DNA of 64,000 nt from Fibrobacter succinogenes (GCA_902762305.1 CACWNW010000014.1:1-64000), one strand, 5' to 3'; positions 43,190-52,156 are shown, counted from the stretch's first letter. Numbers and translations are program-made. Notes: generated by a model from the sequence alone, not told the origin.

Positions 43190-43293
43190 CATAGGAGGAG
43201 AACTTCATCTATTGTAAAGATATATCCTAATTCAGGATATGTCTCAAAAAATCTTTGCCGGCCGACGCAAGTGTGATTTGGAACAAACAAGCC

Positions 43294-43524
43294 TTATTTC
43301 AGCTTGCCCTTGAAGTACATGCTTCCGGCCAGCGACATAGCGAGCACCACAATCATCGCGGTAAGGCCCATGTCCGCGAGGCCCTCATATTGCCCCGCAA
43401 CGCCCGTCTCGATGAGAATCACGAACAGGAGCGCAAGCACAGCGCCCACGGAACCCATCTGCTGGAACATCTTGACCTTGTCTTCGGTCGTAAACTTGCC
43501 ATTCGTTTTTTTAATAAAGGACAT
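43294..43524 (-). CDS. small two-pass membrane protein
   Basis: 76 residues: a charged start (MSFIKKTNGKFTTEDKVKMF), then two membrane helices (VGAVLALLFVILIETG and LTAMIVVLAMSLAGSMYF) with a short loop and basic end. No family recognised. It has a strong ribosome site GGGAGGAG and overlaps the end of the ubiA-family gene by 14 bp, so it belongs to the menaquinone operon and may assist a membrane step there. Confidence 0.78.
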   Translation of the reverse strand: MSFIKKTNGKFTTEDKVKMFQQMGSVGAVLALLFVILIETGVAGQYEGLADMGLTAMIVVLAMSLAGSMYFKGKLK

Positions 43525-44404
43525 TGACGTCTCCTCCCAAGCAAATCCATACGATGAGTCCGGCCATCACGAGCACGCTTATGGCGACATTCGCCAAGAA
43601 AAAGTCGCGGTTCATGGCGTCGAGATCGTCGGACTTGCGGAACAAATGTATATAGAGCACGGCGGCGGTCATGAGCCCGGTCACAATCCACCAGGGCACA
43701 CCCATGTTCCACACGAACCCGAAGGCGACACAGAGCGCGAGCATCGCGACGTGGCTCCAGAAGGCAATCTGCAAGGCGCGCTTGCGGCCAAAACGCGCGG
43801 GCACCGAATGGAGTCCCATCGCGCGGTCGATTTCTTCGTCCTGCGTGGCGTAAATGATGTCGAAACCGCCCATCCAGAGCATGAGAATCACGAGCAGGAA
43901 TATCGGGAACACCGCAAACTCGCCGCGAATCGCAATCCAGGCGCCGAGAGGGCTCATGCCGATGGTAAAGCCCAAAAACCAGTGGCACAGCCAGCTGAAG
44001 CGCTTCCAGTAGGAATAAGAAAGCAGCAAGAGCCACACGGGCAGGGCGAGCATGCCGGCGAGCGGCTGCAGGAGCCAGGCGAACAACACGAACAGCGCGC
44101 CGTTTATGGCGAGGAAGGCGATTACGGACTTCTTGCTCAGGCGCCCCGCGGGCAGGTGGCGCCCGGCCGTACGCGGGTTCTTCGCGTCGATTTCAGCATC
44201 GGCGATGCGGTTGAAACTCATCGCGCTGTTGCGGGCGGTCACCATGCAGCCCACGATAAGCAGGACAATACGCAGGGCCTCGACCGCAGTCATGTCGCGG
44301 AAGCCGTTAGCCGCCACCCACATGGAACCGAGCGCAAAGGGCATCGCGAAAAGCGAGTGGCTAAAGCGCACCATGTGGCCAAATTCAAGAATCTTTTTTA
44401 GCAT
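43511..44404 (-). CDS. UbiA-family prenyltransferase (MqnP-like)
   Basis: 297 residues from the ATG at 44404. The two aspartate-rich motifs of UbiA enzymes are present: NRIADAEIDAKNPRTAGR (first, N-x3-D-x3-D) and DIIYATQDEEID (second). About eight membrane helices. It attaches a polyprenyl chain to an aromatic acid in the membrane. With ubiX and menG on the same transcript and no men-pathway genes here, a role in futalosine-route menaquinone synthesis (MqnP) is likely but not proven. The start overlaps the ubiX stop by 7 bp. Confidence 0.9.
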   Translation of the reverse strand: MLKKILEFGHMVRFSHSLFAMPFALGSMWVAANGFRDMTAVEALRIVLLIVGCMVTARNSAMSFNRIADAEIDAKNPRTAGRHLPAGRLSKKSVIAFLAINGALFVLFAWLLQPLAGMLALPVWLLLLSYSYWKRFSWLCHWFLGFTIGMSPLGAWIAIRGEFAVFPIFLLVILMLWMGGFDIIYATQDEEIDRAMGLHSVPARFGRKRALQIAFWSHVAMLALCVAFGFVWNMGVPWWIVTGLMTAAVLYIHLFRKSDDLDAMNRDFFLANVAISVLVMAGLIVWICLGGDVNVLY

Positions 44405-45021
44405 ATGACCCTTCCGACGGTATTTTCCGGCACGAAGTCCGCAGGTATCCCATGTTCCGGAGAGCTTCCGTCCCACGGCTTCACGATATCCGCACCCTCC
44501 GGAAGAGCGCCCAGGTGCTTCAGGACCTTCGCGACCACGGTATCGACCAAGTCCTCGACAGTCGCGGGCCTGCTATAGAACTGCGGGGACGCCGGAATTA
44601 CCACCGCGCCCGCACGGGTCACGCGTTCCATGTTCTCGATATGGATGAGGTTGTACGGCATCTCTCGCGGGACAATCACCAGCGGGCGGCGCTCCTTGAG
44701 GCAAACATCCGCAGAACGCACCAGCAGGTTGTCCGAAGTTCCCGCGGCGATGCGCCCGAGCGTCCCCATGGAACACGGCACCACCGCCATGCCCGCATAG
44801 TCGGCAGACCCGCTCGCGCATTCCGCAAAAAAATCATCCACCTTGTAGAGCTTGTCGGCAAGGCCGAAAAGCGCATCCTGCCCTTCGTATTCCACGACCT
44901 CGCGACCCGGCGCAGTCACTATGAGCGAGACATTGTGCCCGAACTTTTTGAGGTGCATCGCCGTGCGGGCCGCATAGATTGCACCGCTCGCGCCCGTCAC
45001 CCCGAGGATATAGCGGCTCAT
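44398..45021 (-). CDS. ubiX: flavin prenyltransferase UbiX
   Basis: 207 residues beginning MSRYILGVTGASGAIYA, the FMN-binding start of UbiX. Other signatures: VVPCSMGTLGRIAAGTSDNLLVRSADV and RPLVIVPREMPYN with the catalytic Arg/Glu. It makes prenyl-FMN, the cofactor of UbiD-type decarboxylases. The matching ubiD is not in the window. It overlaps menG by 4 bp and the ubiA-family gene by 7 bp, so all are co-translated. Confidence 0.95.
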   Translation of the reverse strand: MSRYILGVTGASGAIYAARTAMHLKKFGHNVSLIVTAPGREVVEYEGQDALFGLADKLYKVDDFFAECASGSADYAGMAVVPCSMGTLGRIAAGTSDNLLVRSADVCLKERRPLVIVPREMPYNLIHIENMERVTRAGAVVIPASPQFYSRPATVEDLVDTVVAKVLKHLGALPEGADIVKPWDGSSPEHGIPADFVPENTVGRVIC

Positions 45022-45731
45022 GCGGCACCTCCCGCGGGTGTGTTTTCACCCGAAACAGAGCGGCGCAAAAGCACACGGTACGCCACCCCGAAAAAGCAGG
45101 GTTTCACATGCACGAGTTCAAACCCGTTCTTTTCCGCCAGCGCGACAAAGTCCGCCACCGGCAAAAAACGTATGATCGAATTCACGAGGTACTCATAAGC
45201 ATCGCGCTTGCTAAAGAATGCGCCGAGCACCGGGATAAACAGGGGCGCAAGCCTCCTGTAGAAAAACTTGTTGAATGCGTTCCGCGGCGAAAAGAACTCG
45301 AGCACCTGCAGGTAGCCTCCATCGGAAAGCACGCGCGCGGATTCCCGCAGGCCACCTTCCGCATCGGGGAGATTGCGCATGCCGAACCCGTTCAGAACCA
45401 CATCGAAAGAACCGTCCGCAAACGGCATCTTCATCGCGTCAAGCTGCACGGGAACGGCCGACGTCTTCTTGCCAGCGGCTCCCTTCAACATGCCGTAAGA
45501 AAAATCGCCTAGAATGGCGACATCCTGCATGCCGTTGAATTTCTCGTAGGTAGCGGCAAAATCGCCTGTCCCGCCGCACAAATCGAGCAGTCGCCTGCCG
45601 GGGCGCACCTTCCGCAGTTCGCGGCAGCAGCTCCTGCGCCAAAAAATATCCTGGCAGCAACTCAACGCATGATTCAAGAAATCATAGCGGTTGGCGATAT
45701 CGTCGAACATCTTGCGCACGGGACTCTTCAT
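45018..45731 (-). CDS. menG: demethylmenaquinone methyltransferase (UbiE/MenG)
   Basis: 237 residues from the ATG at 45731. SAM-binding motif I LLDLCGGTGDFA, UbiE signatures KMFDDIANRYDFLNHALS and LNGFGMRNLPDAEGGL, and the C-terminal YEYLVNSIIRFLPV. It methylates demethylmenaquinone in the last step. It heads the menG-ubiX-ubiA run. The longer frame to 45881 runs through a dispersed repeat and is rejected. TAAATTTG (minus strand, 45737-45744) lies 5 bp before the ATG with no ribosome site, suggesting a near-leaderless message. Confidence 0.94.
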   Translation of the reverse strand: MKSPVRKMFDDIANRYDFLNHALSCCQDIFWRRSCCRELRKVRPGRRLLDLCGGTGDFAATYEKFNGMQDVAILGDFSYGMLKGAAGKKTSAVPVQLDAMKMPFADGSFDVVLNGFGMRNLPDAEGGLRESARVLSDGGYLQVLEFFSPRNAFNKFFYRRLAPLFIPVLGAFFSKRDAYEYLVNSIIRFLPVADFVALAEKNGFELVHVKPCFFGVAYRVLLRRSVSGENTPAGGAA

Positions 45732-45736
45732 GCGCA

Positions 45737-45744
45737 CAAATTTA
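45737..45744 (-). promoter_or_regulatory. TAnnTTTG promoter element before menG
   Basis: TAAATTTG, within AAATTTCTAAATTTGTG, differs by one base from the string before pheS. Same closeness to the ATG and same lack of a ribosome site. Confidence 0.5.
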
Positions 45745-45757
45745 GAAATTTCAATCT

Positions 45758-45850
45758 GTGAGCCGAAGGCGGTTCGTATTAACGAACCGTCGTAGGCGGG
45801 AGCGAGCGAGTAATCGGAGGTCTTGAAACCCGAAACGTCGAGCGAGCGGT
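45758..45850. repeat. 93-bp dispersed repeat, copy 2
   Basis: Gap-free match to 1537-1629. The hairpin here is GGCGGTTCG-TATTAA-CGAACCGTC, with the stem changes compensated relative to copy 1. Like copy 1 it lies between a gene start and the terminator of an upstream minus-strand transcript. Confidence 0.8.
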
Positions 45851-45853
45851 ATG

Positions 45854-45879
45854 AAAAGCGCGGACTTAAAAGCCCGCGC
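45854..45879 (-). terminator. terminator of the CotH lipoprotein gene
   Basis: Minus-strand stem GCGCGG/CCGCGC around a 10-nt loop followed by TTTTC, 25 bp past the stop. Confidence 0.7.
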
Positions 45880-45903
45880 AAAAATTTCGAACCAGTCGGT
45901 TTA

Positions 45904-48426
45904 TTACTTGAATTTCGCAGTAACCGTCACGCCGTCCTTAATCGTCACACGGCAGGTGGTTTCCGGCTTGCCTTCCACGGGTTCGCAACCCGACCAACCG
46001 TCGAACACGAAACCACCCGAAGGTACAGCGGTCAGTTCCATCTGGATATCCTTAAAGAACTTGCCCTTGTAGTTGGTAGAAGTCGACGTGCTGCCCGGGA
46101 GCTTCATCCCTTCCATCAGCACAGCGCCCTTGCTCGAGGAGATAGTCACCTCAGCCATATCACCGAGGTCAAATTCGCTCCTGTACTGTTCCAAAATCTC
46201 GCGGTCACGAGCTTCAGCCCAATCCGTAAGGTTCGAGTTAGAGACCGTAAATGATCCGTAGCCGCGATCCTTCTGACCATTTTCCTTAAGGTCTCTTTCG
46301 GCTTCTGCTTCATCAATGGAGCCAGCCATCTTGGCACGCACCTTCTCGACCACATCGCGATTCAGGTAATTTTTCAGCATCACCGCAGAATGGTTGATGA
46401 ACAGGCGCTTGAAATCCGGGTTCTTGATTAGGCGATTGTAAAGCACATGGAAGCAGTGGGCCTTATCGCCGGTGAAGTCCTTGTCGCTATCCGTATGGCA
46501 CTTTCCAGCAGGACGTCCACCCTGCTTGACCCACTTGAACATGTTCGTGCCCTCTCCGAATCCATCTACGTTCCAACCCCAGACAAAGCCATGGTCCAAG
46601 TCATAAACCATGAACTTCCATGTCTGATCCGGGGTTCTCCAGGCACGCACATTGTTGTTCGGCCAGTCACCATTGTGGATGTATATTTCAGCAGCCATGT
46701 AGTCTGCGAAATTGCCGACATCCATCATCGTCTTGATGTATTCGTACTTGTCGTTATTTTCTCCGCTGAAATCGTTTGCGGCAGCGTAATCCAGCAAGGC
46801 GATATAATCATCAGTAGTGCCGTTGCTTGCCGTAACCTTTTCAGTAAGGTGCTTGACCATATTCACGGTCGAAGCGTCTATACCATAGTTCGATTCAACG
46901 TAGTTCTTGTTGAAGCGTTCACGCATGTCGTGAATACCGAAGTATTTGCCGTTGTAGTACACCACCACCTGACGGCTGCGCTGGTAATCGACGCCGCTTC
47001 CTTCGAGGATGGCGCCACCCAGGGCATCAGCAAAATAGTCACTCACAAAGCGGTTTCCGTTGTTGCGGAGGTTGAAGGCCTTGTACTTGTCGTTTTCGCT
47101 CTTGCGGGTATCGAACAGCGAGTAATGCAGCCAGCCATCCTGGTATTCTTCACGCATCACGATTGCGACAGACTTCTTGCGTTCCAGACGGCTGTAGTTA
47201 CCCATCATCGAAATGCCAGCTTCGATTTCCCAAGTAGCCTTGGCCGTAGAACTACCCTTTTCAAAGTATTCCACGTGTACCGGGAATTCAACATCTTCAT
47301 AAAGTCCAGAAGGCGCGGCATCCGGATTGTCGGCATTCGTATGGCCGGGTTCCGGCTGAATATAGTGCTTGTGGAAGAACTGCGGGTCCACGCTGATAGC
47401 CACTACCGGCATGCGGACCGACTGGTTGACAAAGAACGTCCTGGTAGCCACTTCCGTCGTGAGCGCGCCATCCTTGAAGGCGGAGCAACGGAACGGAGTG
47501 CTCTCGTTGAAGGTAATCGGGCTATTAAATTCCGGCGAAGACTTGGTCGGCGCAGAACCATCCTGCGTGCAGCGGAGCTTGACTCCGGAGGGCACGGACG
47601 GCGGATTGATAGTCACAGGCTCGTTACTGAAAGCGTTGCCCAACTTGCTCAAATCGATGTGCGGAGCCATGCCGTCATAAGCCGTAGAATTCGTATTGGG
47701 AGCCTCGGGCGTCGGCTTTTCGAAAAACTTCCAGATGCCGCCGTCGGTAATACCCCAGCTCATGTTGCCAACCGTAATGGCGGGATACCTCACGGAGTCG
47801 CGGATACCGTACTGTGCATCAATCAGGTAGATCGAGCCACCATCCTTCTCGATTTTCCAGTTCGTATGGAGGCGATTGTGCTTGCCTTCGGATTCGGCAG
47901 CACCGCTGACCTCGACACGGTTCTTCTTGTCGCAGAACACGATGCGGAAAGACTTCGCTGCAATCAGTTCGTCACCGAACACCCACTTGCGCGGCTTTTC
48001 GAGGGACTCGACCAGGGAGTAGCCCTTCAAGTTCGCCGATTCGCTACCAGCATTGTAAATCTCAACCCAAGCCGGATCGTCGCCATCTTCGTCGAGCCAA
48101 GTGAGGTTCAACGGGGAAATTTCGGTAATGACAAGCGCGGACTGGCCTTCCCATTCCGGAGTCGTATCCTTGGGCGGATAGACATAGCTTGTGTCATAAA
48201 TCGTATCGCCATTAACAATCTTGCGAACAGTATCGATGGAACCTTCGGAAGAACTCGAAGAGCCCGGATTGTTCGATCCTTCGCTGCTAGAACTTTTTCC
48301 GCCAATACTCGCTCCGGCTGAAGAATCCGGAACAGGAACCAAAACATCAGTACCACTATCGCAGGCAAGCAATCCGAGGAACAACGACCCGAGTGCGAAG
48401 ATCCGGACAAGATTTTTTTGACTCAT
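45904..48426 (-). CDS. CotH-kinase-family surface lipoprotein
   Basis: 840 residues from the ATG at 48426. Lipoprotein signal FALGSLFLGLLAC, then Ser-rich linkers (GGKSSSSEGSNNPGSSSSSEG). A lamin-tail-like domain follows (residues about 95-220: ITEISPLNLTWLDEDGDDPAWVEIYN, then LKGYSLVES). Next comes a chitobiase/Fn3-like segment (CTQDGSAPTKSSPEF) and the CotH domain (about 340-700) with YNGKYFGIHDMRERFNKNYV and MVYDLDHGFVWGW, where the D-x-D is the likely metal site. The end is an InlB-like repeat (GGFVFDGWSGCEP). CotH proteins are atypical kinases or spore/surface proteins; the role in this group is unknown. It is probably exposed on the cell surface. Confidence 0.88.
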   Translation of the reverse strand: MSQKNLVRIFALGSLFLGLLACDSGTDVLVPVPDSSAGASIGGKSSSSEGSNNPGSSSSSEGSIDTVRKIVNGDTIYDTSYVYPPKDTTPEWEGQSALVITEISPLNLTWLDEDGDDPAWVEIYNAGSESANLKGYSLVESLEKPRKWVFGDELIAAKSFRIVFCDKKNRVEVSGAAESEGKHNRLHTNWKIEKDGGSIYLIDAQYGIRDSVRYPAITVGNMSWGITDGGIWKFFEKPTPEAPNTNSTAYDGMAPHIDLSKLGNAFSNEPVTINPPSVPSGVKLRCTQDGSAPTKSSPEFNSPITFNESTPFRCSAFKDGALTTEVATRTFFVNQSVRMPVVAISVDPQFFHKHYIQPEPGHTNADNPDAAPSGLYEDVEFPVHVEYFEKGSSTAKATWEIEAGISMMGNYSRLERKKSVAIVMREEYQDGWLHYSLFDTRKSENDKYKAFNLRNNGNRFVSDYFADALGGAILEGSGVDYQRSRQVVVYYNGKYFGIHDMRERFNKNYVESNYGIDASTVNMVKHLTEKVTASNGTTDDYIALLDYAAANDFSGENNDKYEYIKTMMDVGNFADYMAAEIYIHNGDWPNNNVRAWRTPDQTWKFMVYDLDHGFVWGWNVDGFGEGTNMFKWVKQGGRPAGKCHTDSDKDFTGDKAHCFHVLYNRLIKNPDFKRLFINHSAVMLKNYLNRDVVEKVRAKMAGSIDEAEAERDLKENGQKDRGYGSFTVSNSNLTDWAEARDREILEQYRSEFDLGDMAEVTISSSKGAVLMEGMKLPGSTSTSTNYKGKFFKDIQMELTAVPSGGFVFDGWSGCEPVEGKPETTCRVTIKDGVTVTAKFK

Positions 48427-48539
48427 AGAACAGCCTATAAAGAAGTTAACCACAACGAGACGCGAGCGCCTCTTCCGAACCCAATCAAAACATCCATCCT
48501 TAAATTTAGAAGAATTTGGCGAAAAAACAAAATTTTTTC

Positions 48540-48557
48540 GGTAATATTCTATTTACC
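48540..48557. promoter_or_regulatory. GGTAAT-N6-TTTACC palindrome
   Basis: Second copy of the palindrome, one mismatch in the arms. On the minus strand it carries TAGAAT in the centre and lies 114 bp upstream of the CotH gene. It directly abuts the tRNA-Phe promoter on the plus strand. Confidence 0.45.
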
Positions 48558-48558
48558 C

Positions 48559-48589
48559 TTGACAAACGTCACTTTTTCTTCTATCTTTG
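48559..48589 (+). promoter_or_regulatory. promoter of tRNA-Phe
   Basis: TTGACA (48559-48564), 17-bp spacer, then TATCTTTG (48582-48589), about 13 bp before the tRNA. This is both a sigma-70-like and an exact TAnnTTTG arrangement. Confidence 0.75.
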
Positions 48590-48602
48590 CGTCTACCAAA
48601 TT

Positions 48603-48675
48603 GGTTCTGTAGCTCAGTTGGTAGAGCAGTGGACTGAAAATCCGCGTGTCGTTGGTTCAACTCCAATCGGAACCA
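48603..48675 (+). tRNA. tRNA-Phe (anticodon GAA)
   Basis: 73 nt. The acceptor GGTTCTG pairs with CGGAACC and the discriminator is A. The D arm is GCTCAGTTGGTAGAGC, the anticodon loop CTGAAAA gives GAA, and the T loop is GGTTCAACTCC. CCA not encoded. Confidence 0.97.
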
Positions 48676-48681
48676 CGAAGG

Positions 48682-48718
48682 CCCTCGATGAAAGTCGAGG
48701 GTTTTCTTTTTTTTACAA
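48682..48718 (+). terminator. terminator of tRNA-Phe
   Basis: Stem CCCTCGA/TCGAGGG followed by TTTTCTTTTTTTT. Confidence 0.88.
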
Positions 48719-48733
48719 AACAGGGAAAATTTA

Positions 48734-49897
48734 TCAAAATCTGGGGGTATTGGCCTCTGCACGCACCTGACGGAGGCACGCGAAGATATCGTCCCAATGC
48801 TCAACGAGCACATCCACAAGTTCCGGCTGGAACTGGGCTCCACGCTGCTTTATGAATTCCTCGCGGATTTTCTCTTCGGGCCAGGCGGCCTTGTAGCATC
48901 TCGGGCTCGCAAGTGCATCCAGAACGTCCGCAACGGCGCAAATACGGCCCGCTAGGGGGATTTCATTGCCTTCGAGGCCCCTCGGGTACCCGCAGCCGTC
49001 CCAGCGCTCGTGGTGAGAGCCGGCAACTACGGCCGCGAACCGCAAAAGGTCGCGCTTGGATTTAAGGAGGAGTTCCTCGCCCTTGAGGGCATGGGACTTC
49101 ATCACCTCGAATTCGCCCTCGGTAAGTCGCCCCGGCTTGTTCAATATGGCATCGGGAATGGCGACCTTCCCCAGGTCGTGCATCGGGGTGGCAAGCCTTA
49201 TGCGTACGGCCTCTTCTTCCGGAACGCCATAATAGCGTGCTAGCTTATACGAAATTTCGGCAACGCGCTGGATATGGTCGCCCGTTTCGTGGCTTCTGGA
49301 TTCGGAGATATCGCCCAGAACATGGATCAGTTCTTCCTGGGTGGCCTCGAGTTCTTCCTTGGAATCCTCGACAGCCGATGTAAGACGGGCAGATTCCACG
49401 GTCTTCGCAGAATAGACTGCGGTAAGCGAGAGGCGCTCGAGGTCCTGTCTGGAGAACACCTTCTGCTCGCCCTGCTTGTTTATGGCCTGGAAGACCCCCA
49501 TCACCTTGCCCTGGGAATCGAACAAGGGAACAGTCATCACGGACGTGGTGCGATAGTGAGTCTTCCCGTCGCTTCGGCGATCAAACCTCGGATCAAGGTA
49601 GGCATCATCGACAAGCACGGGCAGCCCGTTCTTCACGGTCCACCCCACAAAGCCGGCCGCAATCGGAATACGGAGTTCGTTCACCCCGTGCGCGACCTTT
49701 GTCCACAATTCCCCACGTTCCTCGTCTATAAGCCACAAGGAACAGCGGTCCGCCATGACGATGGAACGTCCCATGTCGGCCATGAGCACGAGCAGGTTTT
49801 CCATCTTCCTTTCCGCAGCGATCTTGGGCATATACGAGAAAAGGAGGTCAAGGACCCGCTTGTTCTCCAACACCTCGCTTTCGGAAATCGTCACCAT
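48734..49897 (-). CDS. GAF-HD-GYP cyclic-di-GMP phosphodiesterase
   Basis: 387 residues. A GAF sensor domain (about 20-165: DRCSLWLIDEERGELWTKVA, MTVPLFDSQGKVMGVFQAIN), a short helical linker, then an HD-GYP domain. That domain has all key residues: RSHETGDHIQRVAE, the metal HD in TPMHDLGKVAIPDAIL, HALKGEELL, HHERWDGCGYPRGL (the GYP box appears as G-C-G-Y-P) and AGRICAVADVLDAL. It should hydrolyse cyclic-di-GMP in response to a ligand of the GAF domain. Single-gene unit ending against the tRNA-Phe terminator. Confidence 0.94.
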   Translation of the reverse strand: MVTISESEVLENKRVLDLLFSYMPKIAAERKMENLLVLMADMGRSIVMADRCSLWLIDEERGELWTKVAHGVNELRIPIAAGFVGWTVKNGLPVLVDDAYLDPRFDRRSDGKTHYRTTSVMTVPLFDSQGKVMGVFQAINKQGEQKVFSRQDLERLSLTAVYSAKTVESARLTSAVEDSKEELEATQEELIHVLGDISESRSHETGDHIQRVAEISYKLARYYGVPEEEAVRIRLATPMHDLGKVAIPDAILNKPGRLTEGEFEVMKSHALKGEELLLKSKRDLLRFAAVVAGSHHERWDGCGYPRGLEGNEIPLAGRICAVADVLDALASPRCYKAAWPEEKIREEFIKQRGAQFQPELVDVLVEHWDDIFACLRQVRAEANTPRF

Positions 49898-49952
49898 GTC
49901 GTAAAAAATAATTAATGTTTCTATAAAGAGCTAAGTAGGAATATAAAATCAA

Positions 49953-49981
49953 TTGACGATTCGCTTCCAGTTTTTTATCGT
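49953..49981 (+). promoter_or_regulatory. promoter of tRNA-Ser
   Basis: TTGACG, 17-bp spacer, TATCGT (followed by TGG), 13 bp before the tRNA. Confidence 0.65.
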
Positions 49982-49994
49982 TGGCATACTCCAT

Positions 49995-50075
49995 GGAGGA
50001 ATAGGCTAATTGGTAAGTCAGCGGTCTTGAAAACCGCCGCCGTAAGGCTTGGGGGTTCGAGTCCCTCTTCCTCCG
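49995..50075 (+). tRNA. tRNA-Ser (anticodon TGA)
   Basis: 81-nt class II tRNA. The acceptor GGAGGAA pairs with TTCCTCC and the discriminator is G, as usual for serine. The anticodon stem-loop GCGGT-CTTGAAA-ACCGC gives TGA. Variable arm GCC-GTAA-GGC; T arm GGGGGTTCGAGTCCCTC. CCA not encoded. Confidence 0.94.
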
Positions 50076-50094
50076 CTAAAATTCCTCGAAAAAA

Positions 50095-50116
50095 GGCCCT
50101 TTAAGGGCCATTTTTT
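50095..50116 (+). terminator. terminator of tRNA-Ser
   Basis: Stem GGCCCT/AGGGCC with a TTA loop followed by ATTTTTT. Confidence 0.88.
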
Positions 50117-50120
50117 GTAC

Positions 50121-50837
50121 CTACCCGTATTCCCAGTCCCTCTCGCAGTCCGCGACGAAATCCATAGCCGCCGTGACCGGTTCATCGTACAGGAGCGTGC
50201 AAACCTTCGTATCGAGCGGAAAATCGCGCCCGAAGGCCAAAATGCACGAAGACGTGGTGGAACCGGTCGTATAGACGTCGTCGACCACGAACACCGTCCC
50301 CCGTCGGGGCAGTTCGCGCGGAAGCCTCGCCTCGAAGGCGCCCGCCACGTTCCACCGGCGCTCCTCCCTCGAAAGCTTGGTCTGCGACACCCTGAAGTTC
50401 CTGCGCGCAAGCCAGTTGCACACGCGCCCCCCTGTACACGAGCTAAGCGCCGCCGCTATCCTCTGCGCCTGATTGTAGCCGCGTTCCCGGTACCTCGAAC
50501 TGTGCAGCGGGACCGGAACGAAATAGAATGGTTTCGCAAGCAATGCAAGGGACTGCGCCACGCCGCCCGAACCCACGGCAGACGAGCGCTTCACCAAATA
50601 CGACGCCATCCCCGAAAGCCCGCCGTACTTGAGCGCGTGCACGAGCCTGCGCGTCAGCGGGCGCATCGGGAAAAGGCACATGGCATCGGGCCCCGGGAAC
50701 GAATAGTCGAGCGACTGGCGCGAAAGTTCCTCCCTGCACGCAGGGCAGAGCCACGGATCGAGCCGCTCGGAAACGCTACCGCAGCCGAGGCACTCCATAC
50801 CGAAAAGAAAACTTGAACAACGACGGATAATTTCCAT
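50121..50837 (-). CDS. comF: ComF-family phosphoribosyltransferase-like protein
   Basis: 238 residues. N-terminal zinc-type motif MECLGCGSVSE and LCPACREEL (two C-x2-C), then LVHALKYGG, VPVPLHSSRYRERGYNQA and the PRPP-binding loop VFVVDDVYTTGSTTSSC, all standard for ComF. ComF is needed for DNA uptake in competent bacteria, where it acts in the cytoplasm with the ComFA helicase. No other competence gene is adjacent. The C-terminus (DEPVTAAMDFVADCERDWEYG) extends slightly beyond the family's usual end. Confidence 0.92.
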   Translation of the reverse strand: MEIIRRCSSFLFGMECLGCGSVSERLDPWLCPACREELSRQSLDYSFPGPDAMCLFPMRPLTRRLVHALKYGGLSGMASYLVKRSSAVGSGGVAQSLALLAKPFYFVPVPLHSSRYRERGYNQAQRIAAALSSCTGGRVCNWLARRNFRVSQTKLSREERRWNVAGAFEARLPRELPRRGTVFVVDDVYTTGSTTSSCILAFGRDFPLDTKVCTLLYDEPVTAAMDFVADCERDWEYG

Positions 50838-50902
50838 ACCGAAACCGTCCTCCTATACTTAATACGGTTTCGGAGCGAAAATAAGCCGAATCTATACCTT
50901 TT

Positions 50903-52156
50903 TTACTGCCGGTTTCCCTGATAGCGCATACAGAGGATACCGCCCACGAGCACCATGCAGGTCATGGCGAACGAACCGCCGTACGAAAGGAACGGGAGCG
51001 GCAGCCCAGTCACCGGCATGAGCCCGACCGTCATCGCGATGTTCACGATAATGTGGAAGAGGAATATCGTACACGCGCCCATGGTGATGAGCGTAATGAA
51101 CGGGTCGGTGAACATCTTGCATGTCGAACTCGCGCGCCACAGGAATATGCCGTAGAGCACCAGGATGAAGAAGCATCCGGCAAACCCGAACTGTTCGCCC
51201 AGCACGCTGAAAATGAAGTCGGTATGTTCTTCGGGCAAGAACGCGAGGTTCGTCTGCGTGCCCTGGCCGAATCCCTTGCCCGTAAGGCCGCCCGAACCGA
51301 TTGCCGTAAGGGACTGCAACACCTGGTAGCCGTCACCCAGCGGGTCGCTCATCGGGTCGAGGAACGTATTCACGCGCTTCTGCTGGTGAGGTTCGAGCAT
51401 GTTCCATGCCATCGAGCTCGCATAGCCCGCGAGGATATTCATCGCAAGGAAAAGCACCGTAAGGATCTTCGGCAGCCTCCTGCGCACAAGCGCAAAGACC
51501 ACGGCACAAATCAGGAGGCCCCACAGCACCTGGAACACGAGCGCCTGCGAATGCGAGAACAGCACCGAAAGCACCGGGCTTGCCAGCAGGAACATGTCGG
51601 TAAGCGTAAGGCCCGCAAAGAAGAACGCGACATACGTGACCGCGATGAACACGAGCGCGGTACTCAGGTCGGGCTGCTTCAAGACAAGCGCAAAGGGAAC
51701 GATGAACAGCAAGAACGGGACGGCGAAAGTCTTTATCTTGTGGAGGCTCACCGGGTGGTTCGAAAGCCAGTACGAAATCGTGAGCAGGTAGGCAATCTTC
51801 GCGAACTCGGATGGCTGCAGCTTGAAGAACCCGAGGTCGATCCAGCGTCCGGCACCCTTCGTCACGTCGCCCACCGAAGAAAGCACGATGCACAGCAATA
51901 CAAGCGATACGATGTACAGCGGCGCCGACAGGCGCTTGAGCCAGTCGATCTTCAAGAACACGATGCCCGTGGCGAGCAGGCACCCGCCCAGGAAGTAGAT
52001 AATCTGCTTGAACCAGAAGGACTCGTAGACAGGCGTCTCCGCATTCGCAGTAGCCGAATAAACCAGACTCACGCCGCACACCATGAGCGCAAGCGTGACG
52101 CCCAAAAAGAGCCAGTCCACCTTCAACGACCTATGGAGAAAGCGTCCAGGTTTCAT
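50903..52156 (-). CDS. rodA: rod-shape peptidoglycan glycosyltransferase RodA
   Basis: 417 residues, about ten membrane helices of the SEDS family. Signatures: GAGRWIDLGFFKLQPSEFAKIA, the catalytic region LKQPDLSTALVF with the key Asp, QSLTAIGSGGLTGKGFGQGTQ, and the ending GLPLPFLSYGGS. It polymerises glycan strands with PBP2 during elongation. The start overlaps mrdA by 4 bp (ATGA). Last gene of the mreB-mreC-mreD-mrdA-rodA operon. Confidence 0.97.
   Translation of the reverse strand: MKPGRFLHRSLKVDWLFLGVTLALMVCGVSLVYSATANAETPVYESFWFKQIIYFLGGCLLATGIVFLKIDWLKRLSAPLYIVSLVLLCIVLSSVGDVTKGAGRWIDLGFFKLQPSEFAKIAYLLTISYWLSNHPVSLHKIKTFAVPFLLFIVPFALVLKQPDLSTALVFIAVTYVAFFFAGLTLTDMFLLASPVLSVLFSHSQALVFQVLWGLLICAVVFALVRRRLPKILTVLFLAMNILAGYASSMAWNMLEPHQQKRVNTFLDPMSDPLGDGYQVLQSLTAIGSGGLTGKGFGQGTQTNLAFLPEEHTDFIFSVLGEQFGFAGCFFILVLYGIFLWRASSTCKMFTDPFITLITMGACTIFLFHIIVNIAMTVGLMPVTGLPLPFLSYGGSFAMTCMVLVGGILCMRYQGNRQ

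Noticed and set aside
43239-43312. Small plus-strand frame starting MSQKIFAGRRKC
   Set aside because: Only 24 codons, no ribosome site at the start and it runs into the opposite-strand membrane gene.
45731-45881. Longer N-terminus of menG
   Set aside because: The extension translates a dispersed repeat and the family start MKSPVRKMFDDIA begins at 45731.
46447-48321. 624-codon plus-strand open frame
   Set aside because: Antisense to the CotH lipoprotein, whose domains are recognisable throughout.
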